Source: Sphingomonas kyeonggiensis (lineage in GTDB: Bacteria > Pseudomonadota > Alphaproteobacteria > Sphingomonadales > Sphingomonadaceae). From it: DNA of 64,000 nt. The first letter of the stretch is position 1. The number at the start of each line of letters is the position of its first letter. The stretch spans positions 372,001 through 436,000 of the forward strand of contig NZ_JACIEH010000003.1 of the NCBI RefSeq assembly GCF_014196745.1. The letters are read 5' to 3'. Under the pieces are notes generated by a model, which was not told the DNA's origin, did not search any database, and worked only from the letters and a program-made list of their open reading frames with translations. The position numbers were made by a program, and so were the translations under genes. Of this stretch, positions 7,828 through 16,489 are shown in pieces.

Positions 7828-10800
7828 TCAGAAGAACTGCTTGCGGAAGGTGAGCTTAACCGTCCGGCCGATCGGGTCGCGCAGGTTCGGCGCATAGGCG
7901 GCCGGGGTCAGGCCATTCTCGTCGGTCACCTTCTGGCGGGCGTCGAACACATTGTCGACGCGCAGCTGGATCCGCGAGCCACGGAACCAGGGGTGCTTGA
8001 GCAGGAAGTCGATGTCCTGGCCCGGGTTGAACTCGGCGAGCAGGTTCAGCTTGGCGAGGCTGCCGAAATTGAGCTCGCCGGTGCTGCCCGGCACGCCGGT
8101 GGTGCCGCCCGTGGTGCGGGTGCCGCTCTGCCAGTTGCCGTTGAGCTGGAACAGCAGCGCATCGCGCTTCACGCCGGCGGTGAAGTCCACCCGGTGCGCC
8201 GCGATCGCCTGGCTGGTCGTGTCGCCCAGCCGGTCGATGACCGGCAGGCCCGGACGGATCTGGATTTCGTCGCGCAGCACCCAGGTGTGATAGGCGCTGA
8301 AGATGAGGCGGTTGCCCCCGCCGCCCCCGCCGCCAAAGCCGCCGCGGCCGCCACCGCCCGGACCCCCGCCACCGGGGCCGCCGAAGCGCGGACCGCCGCC
8401 ACCCGGCGGGCCGCCCGCGCTCGGGCCGGCACCGTCGGCCGGCGGACGCGGCGGCGCTTCCTGGCCCTGGCCCTGCTGGCCCTCGGGCCGTGGGCCGCGG
8501 AACTGGCCGCCCTGGGTGCCACCGAACAGGCTCGACTGCTGGCCGAGCTTGCGGAACTGCTCGAACATCGCGGTCATCTCGGGCGGCAGCGGCTGGCCGG
8601 TGCGGCGCGATTCTTCGCGTGCCTTCTGGAACATCTCGCGGCGCTCGCGCATGCGCTTCTGCTGGGGCGAGGCAATCGGCAGGAACAGGTTGAAGCCCCA
8701 GCGCAGCTCCGAATGCTCGGTCCGGTCATAGTTCACCGGGCGCGCATCGATGCTGAGCAGCCGTCCGCTGCCGTCGCGCACGAAGCGGTCGGGGAACGCT
8801 GCCTCCACTTCGGCCGAGGCGCCGGGGAAGCTCTGGATCGCGTTGCGGAAGCGCGAATTGGTATAGTTCACCACGATGCCGAGATTGGTCTCGGTGAACG
8901 GCCGGATGTTCAGGCCCGCGCGGAACACGTGGCGACTGTCGGCGCTCAGCAGCGCATTGCCGCCGCTGATCTGGCTGATGTTGACGCTCTCGCCGCGCAC
9001 GAAGTCATAGACGGTGACGTTGGGCGTGGTGACCACCGGGTTGCCGAGCTGGCCCGGCGTCGGCGCGTTGCTGTCGTCGATGAAGCTGACGATCGCCTGG
9101 ACCTGGGTGATCGGCGACCAGTTGAAGCCATAGCCGGTGGTGGTCAGCCGCCCGAAGTCGGAGAGCTGCTCGATCTCGATATTGGCGTTGACCGAGAAGT
9201 CGCCGATCGCGTCGAGCACCGCGCGGCGGCGGCTGGTGATCGGGATCGAGATGTTGCCGCGGATCGCGCCGGTGTCGCGCGAGATGTCGCTCGCGCTGTA
9301 CACGCCCGAGCGGAAGGACTTGCCCGACAGGTCGTTGGTGCGCCCGGCCACGCGGATGCTGCCGGTGACGTCACCCGCCGGCAGCTTGAACAGCGGGCCG
9401 TTGGTCAGGAATTCGACATTGCCGACCTTGGTGGTCGATTCGGTCCAATCGTCCGGACGGCTGCCGATCGCGCTGTAGGGGATCGCCGCGAACGGGTTGA
9501 AGTTCGGGTCATTGGCGTTGAGCAGCGCCTGCGCCACGCTCGGATCGACGCCGCGCGTCGTCGTCGAATCGCTGCCGGTCTGCTGGTAATTGGCGTTGAG
9601 CGACCAGCGCCAGCTGTTGATCCAGGGCGAGCTGTCGCCGTTGATCGTCAGCTCGCCGCGCAGTGCCTGGCTGCTGCTCGAGCGGGTGAGCGGGTTGAGA
9701 TTGTCGTAATAGCGCAGCAGCTGGACGTCCTGGCCGAACGGCGAGAACGGGTTGCCCGTGGGCAGGCGCAGCGTCGCGCTGGGCAGGCCGAGCCAGCTCT
9801 CGCTCTCGTTGACGTCGAGATTGACCGTGGCGGTCGCGCTCACCTTGGGCGACAGCGCGCGATTGTAGATGCCGCTGATCGTCAGGTTCTTCGCCGGGCC
9901 GACCAGGGTGCGATAGGGCGTGACGTCGGTGATGTTGGGATCATTGGCGTTGGCGGCATAGGCGGCCAGCGCCTGCGGGCCGGTCGCGGCGGCGGCGGGC
10001 GCCCCCACGACGGTGACGGTCGATCCCGCCAGCGCGCTCAGCGCCGGATCGATCTGCGCGCCGCCGAAGCCGGTGATGTTGCCGGTCGTGTCGAACAGCG
10101 CGTTGCCGGCGCGGCTGACCCCGCGCTCGCTCTCGAGGATCGAGGAATTCTGGTTGTACTTGACGTCCAGCGTCACCCGCCCGTCGCGGTTGAGCTTGAG
10201 GATGTTGACGTTGGCGCTCTCGGTCGCGTTGCCGCCGGCGGTGGGCATCTGGCCCTCGAGCACCGTCGTTACCGCCTGGAAGCGGCGGCGCAGCACGAAA
10301 TTGATCACCTTCTGGGTGGCGCCATAGCCATATTGCAGCGCGACTTCCTCGGGCAGGATGTCGATCCGGTCGATCGCCTCGGTCGGCAGGTCGCGGACTT
10401 CGTTCATGCTCGAGCGGCGGCCGCTGATCAGGATCACCGGCTGTTCGTCGCCGCGGCCCGATCCGCTGCCCAGCTGCGCCTGGAGCGCGGTGATCAGCTC
10501 CGAGACGTTGGAGGCGCCATAGGCGCGGATATCGGCCGGGTTGAGCTGGACCTCGGGCTTGACGTCGGTCTTCACCGCGCCGGGCAGCACGCCGTTGACG
10601 ACGATCGCGCCTTCGTCGCCGCCGAGCTCGTCCGCTGCCTGCTCCTGTGCCGGGGGGCTGTGGGGCGCCGGGGCCTGGCCATGGTCCTGCGATGCGGGCG
10701 TGGTGGCCGGCTGCTGCTGGGCCTGGGCCAGTGCCGCCTCCGGCATCGCACCCACGACCAACCCGGCAACCGCCGCACCCAGCATCAACTTCGAACGCAT
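7828..10800 (-). CDS. TonB-dependent outer-membrane receptor with Gly/Pro-rich insertion
   Basis: A 990-residue outer-membrane receptor of the kind that imports iron complexes or other scarce nutrients using TonB energy. It has a signal peptide (cleavage near residue 26, AALA-QAQQQ), a TonB-box-like GAIVVNG at residues 64-70, a plug region at about 75-175 (PVILISGRRSSMNEV), and a barrel ending in the aromatic C-terminus KLTFRKQFF. Two unusual parts lie inside the barrel: a charged helical stretch near residues 713-760 and a Gly/Pro/Gln-rich low-complexity stretch near 765-832. It stands alone, with no linked transport or regulator gene, so the substrate is unknown. Confidence 0.9.
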   Translation of the reverse strand: MRSKLMLGAAVAGLVVGAMPEAALAQAQQQPATTPASQDHGQAPAPHSPPAQEQAADELGGDEGAIVVNGVLPGAVKTDVKPEVQLNPADIRAYGASNVSELITALQAQLGSGSGRGDEQPVILISGRRSSMNEVRDLPTEAIDRIDILPEEVALQYGYGATQKVINFVLRRRFQAVTTVLEGQMPTAGGNATESANVNILKLNRDGRVTLDVKYNQNSSILESERGVSRAGNALFDTTGNITGFGGAQIDPALSALAGSTVTVVGAPAAAATGPQALAAYAANANDPNITDVTPYRTLVGPAKNLTISGIYNRALSPKVSATATVNLDVNESESWLGLPSATLRLPTGNPFSPFGQDVQLLRYYDNLNPLTRSSSSQALRGELTINGDSSPWINSWRWSLNANYQQTGSDSTTTRGVDPSVAQALLNANDPNFNPFAAIPYSAIGSRPDDWTESTTKVGNVEFLTNGPLFKLPAGDVTGSIRVAGRTNDLSGKSFRSGVYSASDISRDTGAIRGNISIPITSRRRAVLDAIGDFSVNANIEIEQLSDFGRLTTTGYGFNWSPITQVQAIVSFIDDSNAPTPGQLGNPVVTTPNVTVYDFVRGESVNISQISGGNALLSADSRHVFRAGLNIRPFTETNLGIVVNYTNSRFRNAIQSFPGASAEVEAAFPDRFVRDGSGRLLSIDARPVNYDRTEHSELRWGFNLFLPIASPQQKRMRERREMFQKAREESRRTGQPLPPEMTAMFEQFRKLGQQSSLFGGTQGGQFRGPRPEGQQGQGQEAPPRPPADGAGPSAGGPPGGGGPRFGGPGGGGPGGGGRGGFGGGGGGGNRLIFSAYHTWVLRDEIQIRPGLPVIDRLGDTTSQAIAAHRVDFTAGVKRDALLFQLNGNWQSGTRTTGGTTGVPGSTGELNFGSLAKLNLLAEFNPGQDIDFLLKHPWFRGSRIQLRVDNVFDARQKVTDENGLTPAAYAPNLRDPIGRTVKLTFRKQFF

Positions 10801-10951
10801 CTATTCCCACCCATTTCGATAACCCCGCGCGGCACCTGACACCGCGCGCATGAACGCTTGGTGGCTAGCCGCGACTTGTCGCAGAAGTTTGCCGGGTTCT
10901 CGAAAAAATTGCGGCACCGCGGCGATGTCGCCGGGTGCCTGCATTTTTCAC

Positions 10952-11038
10952 TGGTGCGGTCGAGAAGACTCGAACTTCCACGGCCTTTCGGCCACAACGA
11001 CCTCAACGTTGCGCGTCTACCAGTTCCGCCACGACCGC
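10952..11038 (-). tRNA. tRNA-Leu (GAG)
   Basis: The reverse strand folds as a class II tRNA: 7-bp acceptor stem GCGGTCG/CGACCGC, D arm with GTGGCGGAACTGGTAGACGC, anticodon stem CAACG/CGTTG, a long variable arm closed by GGCC-GAAA-GGCC, T arm GTTCGAGTC, discriminator A and an encoded CCA. The anticodon loop TTGAGGT gives GAG (window bases 11002-11004), reading CUC/CUU leucine codons. The mature 5' end is at 11038. Confidence 0.95.
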
Positions 11039-11084
11039 ACGTGAAATCCGTCAGTTGGGATACCGACGGCTGGTAAGGCAGCGG

Positions 11085-11113
11085 CCCCTAGCAACGCGTT
11101 TCGGACATTGCAA
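11085..11113 (-). promoter_or_regulatory. Candidate sigma-70-type promoter of tRNA-Leu
   Basis: On the minus strand TTGCAA (11113-11108) and TAGGGG (11090-11085) are separated by 17 nt, and transcription would begin about 40 nt before the tRNA 5' end. The -35 is good, the -10 is weak, so this is tentative. Confidence 0.35.
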
Positions 11114-11167
11114 GCGGTTCCGCCGCGCTTTTCCAAACTAGATGAAATCCGCTAAGCGCGCCGTCCC

Positions 11168-12520
11168 ATGCGCCTATCCTCCGATCTTTCCGCCGAGATG
11201 CGCCGAATCCTCGCGCTGGCCTGGCCCGTGGCGCTGACCAGCCTCAACTGGACAATCCTCCACGTCACCGATGTGGTGGTGATCGGGTTCACCGGCACCG
11301 GCCAGGTGGCGGCGCTGGGCGCTAGCCGCGCGCTCACCTTCCCGGGCATCGTGATGGGGCTGGGGGCGCTGACCGGCGTGCTCGTCCATGTCTCGCGTGC
11401 CGATGGGGCGAAGGATTTGCCCGGCACCGGCCGCGTGTTCCACCAGGGGCTGCTACTCGCCACCGCGCTCGGCATCGTCAGCGCCCTGCTGCTCTTCGCC
11501 TTCGCCACCCCGATGCTGCTCGGGATCGGCGTGGCGGCGGAGGTCACTCCGCTCGCCGCCGATGTCGTGCGGGTGATGGCGCTCGCCTATCCTTTCCAGC
11601 TGCTGATCGTCGCGTCGAGCTTCTTCCTCGAAGGGGTGAGCCGGCCGCAGCGGGTGACGACGGTCAACCTCGCCATCCTGCCGGTCAACGCCCTGCTCGC
11701 CTGGGCGATGTCGGGCGGGCATCTCGGGCTGCCGGCGATGGGCGCGACCGGCGCGGCGCTGGCGACGACCATCGCCTCGGCGCTCGGCGCGGCGGGCATG
11801 ATCGGCGCGGCCTGGACCTTGCCGCGGGCAAAGGCGCGGGGCGTGCACGACCTGGCCGGCCTGTTCAGCCGTGATTCGCTGAAGGGCGCGCTGGGGCTCG
11901 CCTGGTTCGGCCTGATCCCCGCCATCGCCTCGGGGCTCGAGCTGGTCGGCTTCTCGATCCTGATCGCGCTGTCGACCGAGCTGGGCGACGTCACCGCCCA
12001 CGCCTTCCAGCTCGTCTTCTCGATCCACAACGTCACCTTCTCGGTGGCGCTCGGCCTGGGATCGGCAGCGGGGGTGCGCGTCGGCAATGCGGTGGGGGAG
12101 GGCGTGCCGCAGGCTGCGGCCCGGCGTGCCGCCATCGCCGCGGCGCTGGCCGCGCTTGCCACGGGCACGCTCGCGCTGCTGCTGGTCCTCGTCCCCGCGC
12201 CCCTCGTCGCGCTGTTCCCGGCGGTGCCCGAGGTGCATCGGCTCGCCCTGGTCATGCTGCCGATCTGGGCGCCCTTCATCCTGTTCGACGGGGTGCAGGT
12301 GGTGTTCGTCTATGCGCTGCGTTCGCTCGGCGACCAGGTCGCGGCGGGGATCAACTCGGTGATCGCCTTCTTCCTCGTCACCGGCGGTGCGGGGCTGGTG
12401 TTCGTCCGGCTATGGGGCTGGGAGGCGACGGGCCTCGTCCTGGCCTCGGGCATCGGCATGGTCGTGGCCGCGCTGCTCCACGGCACCCGGCTATGGCGGG
12501 TCAGCCGCCGATTTCGTTAG
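11168..12520 (+). CDS. MATE family multidrug/toxin exporter
   Basis: A 450-residue inner-membrane protein with about twelve hydrophobic helices and the MATE pattern: an N-terminal half starting EMRRILALAWPVALTSLNWT and a second half with VFSIHNVTFSVALGLGSAAG then VRVGNAVGEG, the family's repeated G-A/V-R-V-G-N motif. Such proteins exchange cations for drugs or metabolites; the substrate cannot be told. It is a single gene. Its last 20 nt overlap the last 20 nt of the convergent zinc-ribbon gene. Confidence 0.93.
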   Translation: MRLSSDLSAEMRRILALAWPVALTSLNWTILHVTDVVVIGFTGTGQVAALGASRALTFPGIVMGLGALTGVLVHVSRADGAKDLPGTGRVFHQGLLLATALGIVSALLLFAFATPMLLGIGVAAEVTPLAADVVRVMALAYPFQLLIVASSFFLEGVSRPQRVTTVNLAILPVNALLAWAMSGGHLGLPAMGATGAALATTIASALGAAGMIGAAWTLPRAKARGVHDLAGLFSRDSLKGALGLAWFGLIPAIASGLELVGFSILIALSTELGDVTAHAFQLVFSIHNVTFSVALGLGSAAGVRVGNAVGEGVPQAAARRAAIAAALAALATGTLALLLVLVPAPLVALFPAVPEVHRLALVMLPIWAPFILFDGVQVVFVYALRSLGDQVAAGINSVIAFFLVTGGAGLVFVRLWGWEATGLVLASGIGMVVAALLHGTRLWRVSRRFR

Positions 12521-13253
12521 CGAAGCTCAGCCGCGTCCAGCGCGCATTGCGCGGCGGGTCGACCTGGGCCGAATTGAACTCGAGCGATTGCTTCGGCCCG
12601 ATCTCGCGCAGCTGCGGCGTGACGCGCCAGCTGTAGACCAGCCGGTTCTGATCGTCGGTCAGCTCGATCCGGATGTCGGGCACGCGCTGCTTGTCGGCGG
12701 TGGGATTGGCGACCTTGCCCGAGATGATGAACAGCTCGCTGCCATTGGTCTGGGTGCGCAGCTCGACCTTCTTGTCGGCGAAGACGAGCGGCGTTTCGAC
12801 TTCGCTGCCCAGGTTGAGACCGAATCCCAGCTGCGCCGCCAGCCCGGGCGCCCCCGAATAGAGGATCGCACCGGTGCCGAGCAGCATCGAGAAGCCGGCG
12901 ATGAACGCGGCAGCGGTCCAGCGGCGTGCCGGGTTGCGGCGCGGCTTGAACGGCGGCTGCGGGGCGAAGGGATCGTAATCCGGCGAACGCCCGCCGGAGG
13001 CGGCGCTGATCGAGGCATCGTCGAACACCCGCGGCGCCGCGGGCGCCTCGCGCTTCGGTGCTTCGGCCTCGCGCTTGGGGGCAGGGGTGACCGGGCCGTC
13101 GGCGGCCGTGGCGCGGGTGGTCAGGTCGAGCGCGACGGGAGCCTGGAACCAGCTGTGCTTGCAGCTCGCGCAGCGCACGGTGCGGCCATCGGCGCCAATG
13201 GCGCTGTCGGGCACCAGATAGCGGGTACGGCACTGGCTGCATTCGAGGATCAT
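12501..13253 (-). CDS. MJ0042-type zinc-ribbon membrane protein
   Basis: A 250-residue protein starting MILECSQCRTRYLVPDSAIG, with two CxxC pairs in the first 32 residues that form an MJ0042-type zinc ribbon. A Pro/Ala-rich linker follows, then one membrane helix (about residues 115-135, AAFIAGFSMLLGTGAILY) and a periplasmic DUF3426-like domain (ISGKVANPTADKQRVPDIRI). A longer frame extends upstream, but this ATG puts the ribbon at the N-terminus, where the family has it. It is divergent from ftsE, a neighbourhood common in sphingomonads; its role is unknown. Confidence 0.85.
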   Translation of the reverse strand: MILECSQCRTRYLVPDSAIGADGRTVRCASCKHSWFQAPVALDLTTRATAADGPVTPAPKREAEAPKREAPAAPRVFDDASISAASGGRSPDYDPFAPQPPFKPRRNPARRWTAAAFIAGFSMLLGTGAILYSGAPGLAAQLGFGLNLGSEVETPLVFADKKVELRTQTNGSELFIISGKVANPTADKQRVPDIRIELTDDQNRLVYSWRVTPQLREIGPKQSLEFNSAQVDPPRNARWTRLSFANEIGG

Positions 13254-13388
13254 TGCGCTCGGCTCACGACACACGGGGGCCCGTCGCCCGATTGTCATGA
13301 TTCTAGACCCATCGATTCGCGCTAACAAGAGTCCCTGGCCCCTCTATCCCCAGCTTCTTGAGAAGGGCCATTTGTTTGGCGGTGCCGG

Positions 13389-13450
13389 CCCGCTCCCCCA
13401 CCCGGCCACCCAACGGCAGTATCATATGGGCGGCCGGGTGGGGGAGCGGG
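13389..13450. repeat. Palindromic intergenic element, copy A
   Basis: Two 19-bp perfect arms (13389-13407 and 13432-13450; CCCGCTCCCCCACCCGGCC and its complement) flank a centre containing ACGGCAGTATCATA. A near-identical element in the same orientation lies at 45270-45331. It sits in the 282-bp gap between the zinc-ribbon gene and ftsE; apart from it I see only ftsE upstream sequence there. Confidence 0.9.
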
Positions 13451-13535
13451 CTGGTGCCGCACGCGCAAGCGCGCTGCGCTTGAGCACATAACAAGGCTGT
13501 GCGATGGCAGGTGCAAGGGAAGCGCCGGGAGCCTG

Positions 13536-14240
13536 ATGGCCAGCATCGTTCAATTCGAGAATGTCGGCCTGCGCTATGGTTCGGGCGACGAGACTCTCTC
13601 GGACATCAGCTTTTCGCTGAACACCGGCGCCTTTTATTTCCTCACCGGCCCGTCCGGTGCGGGCAAGACGTCGCTGCTCAAATTGCTCTACCTTGCCCAG
13701 CGCGCGACCCGCGGCACGGTGCGCATCTTCGGCGAGGATGCCGGCGCCCTGCCCCGCACCCGTCTGCCCGGCTTCCGTCGCCGCATCGGCGTGGTGTTCC
13801 AGGATTTCCGGCTGGTCCCGCACCTCTCCGCCTATGACAATATCGCCCTCCCGCTGCGCGTCGCCGGCGTGTCCGAGAGCGATATCGAGGCGCCGGTACG
13901 CGAGATGCTCGCCTGGGTCGGCCTCACCGATCGCGGCCGCGCCAAGCCGCCCACCCTGTCGGGCGGCGAGCAGCAGCGCATCGCCATCGCCCGCGCGGTG
14001 ATCGGCCGTCCCGAGCTGCTCGTCGCCGACGAGCCGACCGGCAACGTCGATCCCGACATGGCCGAGCGCCTGCTCCATCTGTTCGACAGCCTCAACCGGC
14101 TCGGCACCACCGTGGTGGTGGCGACGCACGACTTCCATCTGCTCAACCGCATCCCCAACGCGCACATGATGCGGCTGGAAAAGGGGCGGCTCAACGATCC
14201 CACCGGTGCGCTGCGCAACCCGCCACGGGGCGCCGCGTGA
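13536..14240 (+). CDS. ftsE: Cell-division ATP-binding protein FtsE
   Basis: FtsE is the ATPase of the FtsEX complex, which links the divisome to activation of peptidoglycan hydrolases. The 234-residue protein has Walker A GPSGAGKT (38-45), the Q-loop in VVFQDFRLVPHLSAYDNI, the ABC signature LSGGEQQRIAIARA and Walker B LLVADEPTGNVD. The ATG has GGGAG 8 nt upstream. Its stop overlaps the GTG start of ftsX. Confidence 0.96.
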   Translation: MASIVQFENVGLRYGSGDETLSDISFSLNTGAFYFLTGPSGAGKTSLLKLLYLAQRATRGTVRIFGEDAGALPRTRLPGFRRRIGVVFQDFRLVPHLSAYDNIALPLRVAGVSESDIEAPVREMLAWVGLTDRGRAKPPTLSGGEQQRIAIARAVIGRPELLVADEPTGNVDPDMAERLLHLFDSLNRLGTTVVVATHDFHLLNRIPNAHMMRLEKGRLNDPTGALRNPPRGAA

Positions 14241-15121
14241 AGCTCAGCCTCAATCCCAACGCTCCCGATCGCCGTCTGCTCGACGAGAGCCGGCGGACGC
14301 GCGCGATGACCTGGATCATGGCGATCATGGTCTTCCTCACCGTGCTCGCCGGCGCGCTGGGCCTGGGCATGTTCGCTGCCACCGCGCAGCTCGATCGCCA
14401 GCTCGCCGGGCGGCTGACCATCCAAATCGTCGAGCCGGATGCAGCGGTGCGCGACAGCCAGGTGAAGGCGTTGCGCACGGCCCTGCCGCGCGTGGCGGGC
14501 GTGACGCGCGTGGCCGAGGTCGATCGGGAGCGGCTGGCCGAGCTGCTCAAGCCCTGGCTGGGCGACACCGGCCTCGATCCCGACCTGCCGATGCCGGCGA
14601 TGATCGACGTGGAGACGCGGGGCGGCAACGGCGCGGTCGTCGAGCAGACCGCCCGCGCCATCGCGCCCGGCGCCCGGATCGACAGGCATGCCCAGTGGCT
14701 CTCGCCAGTGCGCGGGTTCATGACCACGATGAGCTGGCTCGCCGTCGGGCTGATGCTGCTGATCGCCAGTGCCACCGCCGCGGTGGTGCTGCTCGCCGCG
14801 CGTTCGGGGCTGGACACGCACCGCGACACCATCGATGTGCTCCACATGCTCGGCTCCACCGATGTCCAGATCGCCCGCCTGTTCCAGCGGCGGATCGCGT
14901 TCGATACGCTGCTCGGCGGCCTGCTCGGTACCGTGGCGGCGCTGGGGCTGGTCTGGTTCCTCCAGTCGCGCATGGCGCTGGTCGGCTCGGAGATGCTGAG
15001 CGGCGTGGCGCTGCAGCAGCGCGACTGGTTCCTGCTCCTGCTGGTGCCGCTCGGCTTCGCGCTGCTCGCCACCTTCGCGGCGCGGCGCACGGTGCTGCGC
15101 GCCCTGGGCCGCACGCTGTGA
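14237..15121 (+). CDS. ftsX: Cell-division protein FtsX
   Basis: FtsX is the membrane partner of FtsE. The 294-residue protein has an N-terminal membrane helix (about residues 25-50), a periplasmic domain, and three more helices in the C-terminal half, the FtsX/permease topology (MLGSTDVQIARLFQRRIAFD is a typical cytoplasmic loop). It begins with GTG overlapping the ftsE stop (GTGA) and its own stop overlaps the GTG of the next gene, so the operon is tightly coupled. Confidence 0.94.
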   Translation: MKLSLNPNAPDRRLLDESRRTRAMTWIMAIMVFLTVLAGALGLGMFAATAQLDRQLAGRLTIQIVEPDAAVRDSQVKALRTALPRVAGVTRVAEVDRERLAELLKPWLGDTGLDPDLPMPAMIDVETRGGNGAVVEQTARAIAPGARIDRHAQWLSPVRGFMTTMSWLAVGLMLLIASATAAVVLLAARSGLDTHRDTIDVLHMLGSTDVQIARLFQRRIAFDTLLGGLLGTVAALGLVWFLQSRMALVGSEMLSGVALQQRDWFLLLLVPLGFALLATFAARRTVLRALGRTL

Positions 15122-15648
15122 TCCTGCGCCTGATTGCCCTGATCGTGATCGCCTGGGCGCTCGGCTTCGCCGCGTTCATGCTTTCGCTCGGCCATCCGCT
15201 GGAAGGGCGCAAGACCGATGCGATCGTGGTGCTCACTGGCGGGTCGAAGCGGATCGACCGCGGGCTCGAAGTGCTGCGCGCCGGCGATGCCGAGCGCCTG
15301 CTGGTCAGCGGGGTCGATCCCGACGTCCGTCCCGGCGAGTTCGCGGCGGAGTACAAGATCGATCGCAAGCTGATGCGCTGCTGCGTCGATCTCGGCTGGC
15401 AGGCGGTCGATACCCGGTCCAACGCGGAAGAGACCGCCGAATGGGTGAAGGAGCATGACTACAAGACGGTGCGCCTCGTCACGTCCGACTGGCACATGCC
15501 GCGCGCCCGGCTCGAGCTGGCCCATGCGCTGAAGGGGGTGGAAGTGGTCGGCGATCCGGTGCGCAGCCAGCCGGGCTTCGCCATGCTGTTCCGCGAGTAT
15601 CACAAATATCTGGTGCGCCGCATCGCACTGCTGCTCGGTGCCTCTTGA
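15118..15648 (+). CDS. YdcF/SanA-like DUF218 protein
   Basis: A 176-residue protein with an N-terminal membrane helix (IALIVIAWALGFAAFMLSLG) followed by a DUF218 domain: DAIVVLTGGSKRIDRGLEVL, then SNAEETAEW and TSDWHMPRARLEL. DUF218 proteins are linked to envelope processes (SanA, YdcF, ElyC), but the reaction is not established. The GTG start is inside the ftsX stop, and the next gene's ATG touches this stop. A position between ftsX and plsC suggests an envelope role. Confidence 0.85.
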   Translation: MILRLIALIVIAWALGFAAFMLSLGHPLEGRKTDAIVVLTGGSKRIDRGLEVLRAGDAERLLVSGVDPDVRPGEFAAEYKIDRKLMRCCVDLGWQAVDTRSNAEETAEWVKEHDYKTVRLVTSDWHMPRARLELAHALKGVEVVGDPVRSQPGFAMLFREYHKYLVRRIALLLGAS

Positions 15649-16331
15649 TGAACGTCCTGCGTACGCTGGTCTTCTCGATCTTCTTCTACGGCCTGTCGGT
15701 GGTGCTGGTGCTGCTCGTGCCGCTCGTGGCGCTGCTCGGCGGCGATGCGCTGCGCAGCTATGCGATGGCCTGGGTGGGGCTGATGACCTGGTCGGCGCGC
15801 TGGATCCTGGGGATCCGGGTGAAGATCGAAGGCGAGATTCCCAAGGGGCCGGTGATCTTCGCGGGCAAGCATGAATCGCTGTTCGAGGCACTCGAGCTGA
15901 GCCGGCTGCTCGGCTCGCCCGCCACGGTGATGAAGCGCGAGCTGGCGCAGATCCCGCTCTGGGGCTGGGCGGCGCGGCGTTACGGCGTGATCATCGTCAA
16001 CCGCACCGCCAATGCCGCGGCGCTGCGTTCGATGATGAAGGATGCCAGGGTGGCGCTGGCGCAGGGCCGCTCGGTGCTGATCTTCCCCGAAGGCACCCGG
16101 GTGAAGCCGGGCGAGGCGCCGGCGCTGCGCTCGGGCTTTGCCGGGCTCTACCGGATGCTCGATCTGCCCGTGGTGCCGATCGCGGTGCGCAGCGGCCATG
16201 TCTGGCCCAAGCACGGGATCAAGAGGCCCGGCGTCATCACCTTCCGCTTCGAGCCGCTCATCCCGCCCGGCCTGCCCCGCGCCGAGGCCGAGGCGCGGGT
16301 GCATGCCGGGATCAACGCGCTCAACGGCTGA
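15648..16331 (+). CDS. plsC: 1-acyl-sn-glycerol-3-phosphate acyltransferase (PlsC family)
   Basis: Transfers an acyl chain to lysophosphatidate, giving phosphatidate for phospholipids. The 227-residue protein has an N-terminal membrane helix, block I GKHESLFEALEL, and block III IFPEGTRVKPGEAP. Block I reads H-x4-E instead of the usual H-x4-D, with Glu replacing the charge-relay Asp. ATG 15648 shares one base with the preceding stop (TGATG); a TTG three bases earlier is possible. It ends the ftsE operon and is followed by a strong hairpin. Confidence 0.9.
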   Translation: MNVLRTLVFSIFFYGLSVVLVLLVPLVALLGGDALRSYAMAWVGLMTWSARWILGIRVKIEGEIPKGPVIFAGKHESLFEALELSRLLGSPATVMKRELAQIPLWGWAARRYGVIIVNRTANAAALRSMMKDARVALAQGRSVLIFPEGTRVKPGEAPALRSGFAGLYRMLDLPVVPIAVRSGHVWPKHGIKRPGVITFRFEPLIPPGLPRAEAEARVHAGINALNG

Positions 16332-16343
16332 GGCGCGGTCCGG

Positions 16344-16366
16344 CTTGCAATGTAGGATTTCGTCTG
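16344..16366 (-). repeat. Short dispersed repeat, copy 1 (AATCCTACATTG core)
   Basis: On the minus strand this reads GACGAAATCCTACATTGCAAG. The same core recurs at 24680, 37031 and 58863, all between genes. This copy lies 12 nt after the plsC stop and just before a hairpin terminator. Confidence 0.8.
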
Positions 16367-16373
16367 ATTGGCT

Positions 16374-16403
16374 CGAGCGGTCGGAACTGGCGTTCCGACC
16401 GCT
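16374..16403 (+). terminator. Hairpin terminator after plsC
   Basis: A perfect 13-bp stem (GAGCGGTCGGAAC / GTTCCGACCGCTC) with a TGGC loop, followed by TTTG. It ends the ftsE-ftsX-ydcF-plsC transcript 43 nt after the plsC stop. Confidence 0.75.
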
Positions 16404-16436
16404 CTTTGCCATGTTGGAGAAATAGGATCACGCCTG

Positions 16437-16489
16437 CGCAACACTGTTGCGAGATGCGGCGTGTTCGCGGCAACCGTGTCAATTTTGAC
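16437..16489. other. Two compact palindromes in a convergent intergenic gap
   Basis: CGCAACACTGTTGCG (16437-16451, 7-bp arms around one base) and GTCAATTTTGAC (16478-16489, 5-bp arms) lie in the 157 nt between the plsC terminator and the 3' end of tyrC. They have operator-like size, but neither neighbour starts here. I see no convincing gene in this gap. Confidence 0.4.

Noticed and set aside
7993..10839. A 948-codon plus-strand frame opposite the TonB-dependent receptor
   Set aside because: Low-complexity Ala/Arg/Gly composition with no recognisable motif; the receptor on the minus strand has signal peptide, plug and barrel end.
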